A stretch of DNA of 26,980 nucleotides from a virus, in IMG/VR virus record IMGVR_UViG_3300030118_000001, positions 1 to 26,980 of that record, one strand, 5' to 3'. Below, piece after piece: positions 22,044 through 26,980 of this stretch (position 1 is the stretch's first letter; every line of letters starts with the position of its first letter). A program made the position numbers and the translations under genes. The notes below the pieces were generated by a model, which was not told the origin of the DNA, did not search any database, and was given only the letters and a program-made list of their open reading frames with translations.

Positions 22044-24244
22044 GCAGCTTGTTGTCTTACTTCTCTGTATCTACCGTGGACAGTATATGTGCTGCCCTCA
22101 GTGTATACATCGAAGCTATCACCATCAATTACGATGGATACCGTTGGTGTCATGCGGTTAATATAATTTAGAGACGTAACCTTAACACCGTTAATAGTGT
22201 CTCCTACGACTAATTGTTCTGGACGTGTCCAGTCAGCTTTACCAAGACCACCAGACTTGGCCCATACAGGATGGTCATTAGTTATTTCTAGTTCATTATT
22301 AATTACGAAGTAACCACTACGCATATGTTTATGCAGAACTTCTTTAACAACAGAGCCATCAATAATGTCACCGACTTTGATGTTTGTTACAAAGTCAATT
22401 ACGCCGTTGAGTTTGACTTTCATGTTTTCAGTCAAACACTCATCGCCTGAACCAAATCCAGTACTTGCTCCCGATGAATCAACACCAACACCGCCCGGAC
22501 TAGCATCATCACCACCTCTTTCTGGGCTAGGTGAAGAGGTTTCACGGCCATCGCGTGCAGCAGCATCAGCAGCAGCCCTTGCCGCCGCTACATCAGCATC
22601 TGTAATATCCCTGCCAACCAGTCCTGCATCTCTAGCTACATTACCTTTTGCTCTAGCAGCTTGGGCAGCAAGAGCATCTGCTCTAGCCCGTGCAGTTTTA
22701 GCAGCTTCAAGTTCTGCATTTAACTGCGCACGTGCTTGTGCTGTCATCACATTTGTTTTTTGCCCGGTAACAGGGTCGGTGCTTGTTACAGGATTTCCTT
22801 TACCATCTCGTACTACGCCCCTGCCTGTTGCTGTTTCATTTGCATCAGCTTCATATGCATCCGCTAATGCTCTATAACCTGCTATGGCCCTAGAAACAGT
22901 TGCTGGATTACTTAAATCTGCTGCATTATATCCAACATCTTCTATAGCAGTAGTAGCAGCAGCCTTTAGTGCTTCTGCATATGCTGGACTATTCATTTCT
23001 TTTGCTAAAGCATCTCTATAATCTAAGCCTTCTTTTTGAGCATCCAGTGCTGCATTTATCATATTTCCATAATATGTAGCTTGCGCATTTGTTGTAATTT
23101 GTCCGGGTCTTGCCATACCCAGAGAAGTTAAAGCTGCCACTTTTCCTGCTTGTCCAGCTTCAGCCATATCCTTCATATCAGCATCTAAAAGACCAAGATT
23201 TTTACCAATCGCAGTTCCTACACCCGTAACACCAAGCAAGGCACCTTGATACATTGCTAGATTTTTAGTAGCATCACGCATAGTCGGATTGCTAAAACCA
23301 AATTCAGCATTACCACCAAAAGCATTTGCATTATTAGCAATATCCGCTGTTAAAAATCCACCTGTTTTTGATAAAGCAGCAGGGGTAGAGGTAAGACGAG
23401 TAACTGCTCCCGTTACACGTGTTGTATCTAGTCCATCTCTATCCCCACCATCATCACGAACCTGTGTTTGACCAAGGGTAGGTGTTACGGTTGTCTGCTC
23501 TTCTTCAGGTTTAGGCTGGTCTGCCATAGGCTTATATCCCTCTGGTATAGGATAAATAGGCTGCCCATTTTTAAATGGTATCTGTAGTGTTTGTCCTGCA
23601 TCATTTTGATATGTTCTTAATTCATCATACTGCCCAGCTTGACTACCAACTGTTTCTGCAAAAGTCGGTAAGTTAGTTGTTTGCAAAGCTGTTGTAAACT
23701 GAGGACCACTAAATTGTACAGGTTGAAAATATGGAGTAGGTATACCTGCACTAGTGGGAGTAAATCCTGTCGGCTGCTGTTGATACTGTTGAAAGCCTGT
23801 AATACCAGTACCCGGCAATGTGTATACACCCGTTTGTGGATTAACTTGATTAGGGAATGATGGGGGTATAAAACCACCTGTCTGTAAGTTTAACTCACCT
23901 TGTCCATCGTCTTCTACTTCAAGGTCATATTCGTCAAAAGGTAAATCATCTGGCATAGTGGCCTCTTCACTATTACCCATCTGACCCATAGCTTCCATTT
24001 CAGCTAAACCTTGTTTTGCTTCTTGACGCATACGCATTAAATTTTCAAGGCCAACATAACGCACTACATCTGCAGGAACAACAAATTCTCCCTCACTCAA
24101 CTGTGCAGGTATATCATCGCGTACTTCTTCTTGCGTTGAACCCGGTGGTACTTCATTACCAGACACGGGGTCTGTTGTGCCACCCTCATCCATGAGACCA
24201 CCATCATCAAAGAGTTCCATTTGTTTTGCCATACTTTTAGCCAT
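22040..24244 (-). CDS. Large structural-region protein with C-terminal Hint (hedgehog/intein) domain
   Basis: Starting at ATG 24244 this is a 734-aa protein; AAGGG lies 9 nt upstream, so this ATG is preferred to 24253. The N-terminal 60 residues hold a Gly/Asp-rich 'MELFDDGGLMDEGGTTDPVSG' and an 'AQLSEGEFVVPADVVRYVG' segment seen in many marine phage virion-region proteins of unknown role. A Pro/Gln/Thr-rich stretch and an Ala-rich helical part (about 430-570) follow, then a Gly/Ser/Asp linker. From Cys603 the last 132 residues match the Hint fold: block A 'CLTENMKV...KVGD', block B TNDH (Thr655, His658) and block F-like 'YTVHG' (His723). The intein-terminal Asn is replaced by Gly724 and there is no Cys, Ser or Thr as +1 extein, so full protein splicing looks impossible. 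N-terminal thioester cleavage remains possible. It sits between portal and scaffold. Confidence 0.8.
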   Translation of the reverse strand: MAKSMAKQMELFDDGGLMDEGGTTDPVSGNEVPPGSTQEEVRDDIPAQLSEGEFVVPADVVRYVGLENLMRMRQEAKQGLAEMEAMGQMGNSEEATMPDDLPFDEYDLEVEDDGQGELNLQTGGFIPPSFPNQVNPQTGVYTLPGTGITGFQQYQQQPTGFTPTSAGIPTPYFQPVQFSGPQFTTALQTTNLPTFAETVGSQAGQYDELRTYQNDAGQTLQIPFKNGQPIYPIPEGYKPMADQPKPEEEQTTVTPTLGQTQVRDDGGDRDGLDTTRVTGAVTRLTSTPAALSKTGGFLTADIANNANAFGGNAEFGFSNPTMRDATKNLAMYQGALLGVTGVGTAIGKNLGLLDADMKDMAEAGQAGKVAALTSLGMARPGQITTNAQATYYGNMINAALDAQKEGLDYRDALAKEMNSPAYAEALKAAATTAIEDVGYNAADLSNPATVSRAIAGYRALADAYEADANETATGRGVVRDGKGNPVTSTDPVTGQKTNVMTAQARAQLNAELEAAKTARARADALAAQAARAKGNVARDAGLVGRDITDADVAAARAAADAAARDGRETSSPSPERGGDDASPGGVGVDSSGASTGFGSGDECLTENMKVKLNGVIDFVTNIKVGDIIDGSVVKEVLHKHMRSGYFVINNELEITNDHPVWAKSGGLGKADWTRPEQLVVGDTINGVKVTSLNYINRMTPTVSIVIDGDSFDVYTEGSTYTVHGRYREVRQQAA

Positions 24245-24467
24245 TAACTGCATCCCTTAATGTTTTAATATTACGCAACACCGCAATCGCTCCCTGCGCA
24301 CGGTGCATTAAAATTACACTATCGCCTTGCTCTAATGTACGATGTTGTTGTTCTATCAGTGTATCTATATAACTACTGAAGTGGTCCCACTGACGCTTGT
24401 TGCTGACCAGCGGCTTGAGCTTGTTGAGGAGTTCCTTGTTGTCCACTTGCACTAAATCCTTGTTCAC
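24237..24467 (-). CDS. Small conserved phage protein overlapping portal 3' end
   Basis: This is a 76-aa soluble protein, predicted mostly alpha-helical ('LLNKLKPLVSNKRQWDHFSS', then 'IEQQHRTLEQGDSVILMHRAQG'). Its first 95 nt lie inside the portal gene in a different frame, exactly where the portal encodes its low-complexity Gln-rich tail, which makes dual coding tolerable. The body with conserved-looking Trp, Phe and a 'QGAIAVLRNIKTL' helix resembles short proteins often placed just after portal in marine podoviruses. Those have no established role; a minor morphogenesis or packaging role is a guess. There is no ATG between 24467 and the late MHRAQG methionine, so the overlapping start is preferred. 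It ends inside the start region of the next gene. Confidence 0.65.
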   Translation of the reverse strand: MNKDLVQVDNKELLNKLKPLVSNKRQWDHFSSYIDTLIEQQHRTLEQGDSVILMHRAQGAIAVLRNIKTLRDAVNG

Positions 24468-26508
24468 CCGGTACGGGAGCCTGTCCTACACCTATGTTGC
24501 CGCCACCTGCGCCTGTCGGGTCCATAGCATCAGCACCCGGTGGTGCTTGCCCTTGCTCTGGCATTGGTGCTTGGAAGCCCTTCATAATTTCTGCTTGCAG
24601 TGCAGCTTCACTCATATTGTTAGTAACTTTGTCGGGGTCTAAGTCCATAGACTTTGCAATCTCACGGATTACATATTGGAACTTAGCAAAAGGTGCGAGT
24701 GCAGGATTGCTTGCAATTTGCAAGAACTGCATTAACCGCTGGCTACGAACTTCATTAGCCATCAAACTTTCTGTGCCACGTGCCTTAACCTCTAAGTCAC
24801 CTTTTATCTCAGGGTCAAAGTCAAACTGCATATTAAATCTAAACAGACCCTCACCTAAAGGCCGTAACAAATAATCATCTACATTTTTTATAACAGTCTT
24901 TGTACCACCAGCAGCAGCATTCATTAACATAGATATGCCAGACGCTGTACGTCCTACACCGGATACACCTGTCTGCCCATGAGCAAACGATGGGAAGCCT
25001 GTGCTTTCATCTGCCAGCACACGAGCCTTGTCGAATAACATCATGTTTTCTTGTGCCACATTTGGAAACTTTGTTCCAAAGATAGCTTGACCCGGTGCGC
25101 CACCTTGTCTACGGAATATCTTGCCCGGATATAATGACAGGTCTTGACCCGGCACTAGGTTAGTTTCATCCACCTCAACAATCAAGTTGCCTGATAACAC
25201 AGCGTTGTCAACCGCCATACGCATAAAGCCATTCATCAATGTCTGTGTATCGTCCATGTTTTCTGCTATACCAACGCCAAAGAATGAATATGGATTTAAT
25301 TCATACGGTGCAGCAGAGTATGGTATCTTTGCTGGCTTAAATGGATTAAGCACCATTCGTAAAAGTCTATTATTACAGACCCAAATATTTGCCTGCAGTT
25401 CGTCAAACTCTTTTAATTCATTTGGTATTTCTACTTCTTGTTCTTCAAGAAGCTCAACGTCAACCATACCCCAATACTCAAGAACTTCAAAACGGTCAAT
25501 ACCATGCTCTGGTGCATAATCAGTTAAGTCTTCTTCCCAATACTTCTTAGTATAGTTTTCGCCCATTTGGACAACTTCATCAATAACACCGCTTCTAAAA
25601 TATGGACGCTTCTTTAAGTTACGTAATTGTGTACGAGACATCTTGTGTCGTTCAATTATAAACTGCGCTTCATCCATGTTGTTTGCATCTGGGTCTGGAT
25701 AAAAGTTCCAAACAGACACGTGATTTACTTGTGGTATTGTTTTAAACAATGGGTCATAGTTACCATCATCACCCCAGTTAGGATATTCTTTATCTATGGC
25801 AAACGGACCTTTCATTACGCCTGTGCCAAACAAAGCCATTTCAAACGCTGCACTACGTAAATGTTTAGTTGCACCAGACTCTTCTAACTGGTCATGTATT
25901 TTCTTTTGCATTTTCTTTGCAGCAATCATCGCTGGACTAAATGCAATAGCGGTAGGTGTTTGTCCCGGCCCCTCTTTTAGTTTATCCTGTACTGGCTCAA
26001 GTTTGTTTTCCAGTACCCCAAGTTTTTCTTGAAGACTTTGGGCGGTTGCACCCATTGGGAAATCCATGCCGTCTCCTTCAAAACCATAGGGACTTGAAAG
26101 CATAGTTTCACTACGCAATTGTTCTGGTTCTTTAGGGTCAAAATGTACATCAGCTACAACTCCTTCTGGTAATTCAGTAGGCTCTATAGACAAAGGAAAA
26201 CGCTGGTTAGCGAATAGAACATCAACAATCTGTCCATATGCCGCCAGCGTTTTTGTTTTTGTAACTTTAATAAATATACGAGATTTTTCTGCTTCAGTAA
26301 ACTGAACGTCTGGGCCATATAAACCGCGATAATTACGGTACGCACGTAGCCAACGCTCTTCATCCTGATATCTATAATCTTCAGAACGCTTATATCTATC
26401 CATGATAAATGGTATAATATTAGTTACGTCAGTATCTGTTTGAGATGTATCGTCTGTATCTTCTAGGGCGATAGCATCATCTTCAATCATAATTTCTTCT
26501 TCAGCCAT
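24373..26508 (-). CDS. Portal protein (head-tail connector)
   Basis: This 711-aa protein should form the ring at the capsid vertex through which DNA enters and leaves, and on which the tail is built. Residues 30-110 carry the podoviral portal-like segment 'RYKRSEDYRYQDEERWLRAY' and 'KTLAAYGQIVDVLFANQRFP'. The central part has 'WNFYPDPDANNMDEAQFIIE', characteristic of P22/T7-type portals, then 'PYSFFGVGIAENMDDTQTLMNG' (stem and wing region) and a Gly/Ser-rich 'GVSGVGRTASGISMLMNAAAGG' loop. The C-terminus is low-complexity Gln/Pro/Gly ('GQQGTPQQAQAAGQQQAS'). Start ATG at 26508 has AAGGAAAA upstream. It lies directly after terminase and before the scaffold. Its 3' end overlaps the next gene by 95 nt in another frame. 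The portal assignment is confident, the exact subfamily is not. Confidence 0.9.
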   Translation of the reverse strand: MAEEEIMIEDDAIALEDTDDTSQTDTDVTNIIPFIMDRYKRSEDYRYQDEERWLRAYRNYRGLYGPDVQFTEAEKSRIFIKVTKTKTLAAYGQIVDVLFANQRFPLSIEPTELPEGVVADVHFDPKEPEQLRSETMLSSPYGFEGDGMDFPMGATAQSLQEKLGVLENKLEPVQDKLKEGPGQTPTAIAFSPAMIAAKKMQKKIHDQLEESGATKHLRSAAFEMALFGTGVMKGPFAIDKEYPNWGDDGNYDPLFKTIPQVNHVSVWNFYPDPDANNMDEAQFIIERHKMSRTQLRNLKKRPYFRSGVIDEVVQMGENYTKKYWEEDLTDYAPEHGIDRFEVLEYWGMVDVELLEEQEVEIPNELKEFDELQANIWVCNNRLLRMVLNPFKPAKIPYSAAPYELNPYSFFGVGIAENMDDTQTLMNGFMRMAVDNAVLSGNLIVEVDETNLVPGQDLSLYPGKIFRRQGGAPGQAIFGTKFPNVAQENMMLFDKARVLADESTGFPSFAHGQTGVSGVGRTASGISMLMNAAAGGTKTVIKNVDDYLLRPLGEGLFRFNMQFDFDPEIKGDLEVKARGTESLMANEVRSQRLMQFLQIASNPALAPFAKFQYVIREIAKSMDLDPDKVTNNMSEAALQAEIMKGFQAPMPEQGQAPPGADAMDPTGAGGGNIGVGQAPVPGEQGFSASGQQGTPQQAQAAGQQQASVGPLQ

Positions 26509-26519
26509 ATTGCTTTTCC

Positions 26520-26980
26520 TTAGTATCCAAAGGTCGCATCTGCTACTTGCATACCACCACCGGGTCTACCCATTGGGTCGTAGTCAAATATACTAAATCT
26601 TGGTCGTGACATTATACCATACCTAAGAGCGTCGTACAAGTGGTCTTCACTCTTTGTGTCAATGTCTTCTGGGTTTTTCTTGTCCAACGGTATTGAGGGA
26701 AGTTGGGATATGACATGTGTGCAAGTATCAAAGAAAACAAGTCTAGGCTCCTCTGTAAATTCATCTATCTGCAATCTACGATGCACTTCGTTTTTACCTG
26801 CTACGCGACTGCCACGACTTCTGTCTGATGGTCTCCAACGACATCCTCTGCTAATCATTTGTTCTGCCAAAGAAGGACCAGTATCGCCACGTTTATGCCA
26901 CAGAGAGCTATCCAGAACACCGTACTTAATATTACCATCTTCAGCTTCCGCTTCTAAAATCATATCTGCCAAGTCTGTGG
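26520..26980 (-). CDS. Terminase large subunit, C-terminal part (cut by window edge)
   Basis: This is the C-terminal nuclease portion of the large terminase, the motor that packages DNA into the prohead and cuts the concatemer. The reading frame is open to the right edge, so the N-terminal ATPase is outside the window. About 150 residues are visible. An Asp in 'VLDSSLWHKRGDTG' and another in 'DHLYDALRYG' are placed like the metal-binding acidic residues of the RNase H-like terminase nuclease. The segment between them, with 'RGCRWRPSDRSRGSR' and 'FFDTCTHVISQLPSIP', is typical of phage TerL C-termini. The portal gene follows 11 nt after the TAA stop, the usual TerL-portal order. Family assignment rests on these motifs and on position. 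The methionine-like codon near 26972 is an internal TTG, not a real start. Confidence 0.88.
   Translation of the reverse strand, partial: TDLADMILEAEAEDGNIKYGVLDSSLWHKRGDTGPSLAEQMISRGCRWRPSDRSRGSRVAGKNEVHRRLQIDEFTEEPRLVFFDTCTHVISQLPSIPLDKKNPEDIDTKSEDHLYDALRYGIMSRPRFSIFDYDPMGRPGGGMQVADATFGY

Noticed and set aside
22040-22438. Active intein in the Hint-domain gene
   Set aside because: No terminal Asn, no Cys/Ser/Thr after it, no C-extein and no homing endonuclease, so splicing is not supported; reported as a Hint domain instead.
23617-23877. Minus-strand 86-codon frame inside the Hint-domain gene
   Set aside because: Out-of-frame shadow of the Pro/Gln-rich region, no ribosome site and no sensible protein features.

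Overview
The window is one continuous stretch of virion structure and morphogenesis genes from a tailed phage with a short, podovirus-like tail. Every gene I accept is on the minus strand, so the map reads from right to left. The order is terminase large subunit (cut by the right edge), portal, a small protein, a large protein with a C-terminal Hint domain, scaffold, a 2OG-Fe(II) oxygenase, major capsid protein, a decoration-like protein, tail adaptor, a beta-rich stabilisation protein and tail fibre. Next come about fifteen small genes, and finally the large internal-virion or ejection-type proteins, the last cut by the left edge. Gene order, the P22/T7-like adaptor and stabilisation pair, and sequence signatures such as an EGEFVVPADVVRYVG segment and NLSNRQQAA repeats resemble uncultured marine podoviruses, probably of a pelagic bacterium. 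The host cannot be fixed from this window. No tRNA, rRNA, CRISPR, integrase, insertion sequence or replication gene was seen.

Right part (26980-14092): packaging, head and tail. Genes are tightly packed. The main gap is 20401-20205, before the capsid gene. It holds a sigma70-type promoter whose -35 lies in the last codons of the oxygenase gene, and two inverted repeats. A second promoter with perfect consensus hexamers (TTGACA, 17 bp, TATAAT) lies at 14056-14084 and opens the small-gene array. The two promoters share an extended sequence, so I infer at least three transcription units: packaging to oxygenase, capsid to fibre, and array to ejection proteins.

Middle part (14021-7429): a run of short genes, mostly overlapping by 1-4 nt. 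Six are members of one family with a central 'KAW..F.G ... DSLN.SSLTDNGTGDY' region and a C-terminus (H/F)G(D/E)L(A/V). The codons for that terminal peptide also form the Shine-Dalgarno sequence of the next gene. The family occurs as two blocks, each a head gene starting MP(F/Y)(L/I)G followed by three family members. The second and third members match their counterparts in the other block. Between the blocks lie two tail-assembly-chaperone-like genes, a possible jelly-roll fibre protein and one unknown. I read the region as a modular set of fibre-tip or adhesin proteins.

Left part (7432-1): a 748-aa protein with an 11-residue repeat and a CWVAREIYG-type C-terminus, three smaller proteins, a 521-aa alpha-helical protein, and a protein of at least 980 residues open at the left edge. 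The last two are probably injected internal virion proteins. The products together would make the portal and procapsid, fill and close it, build a short tail with several small receptor-binding candidates, and supply proteins for DNA delivery.
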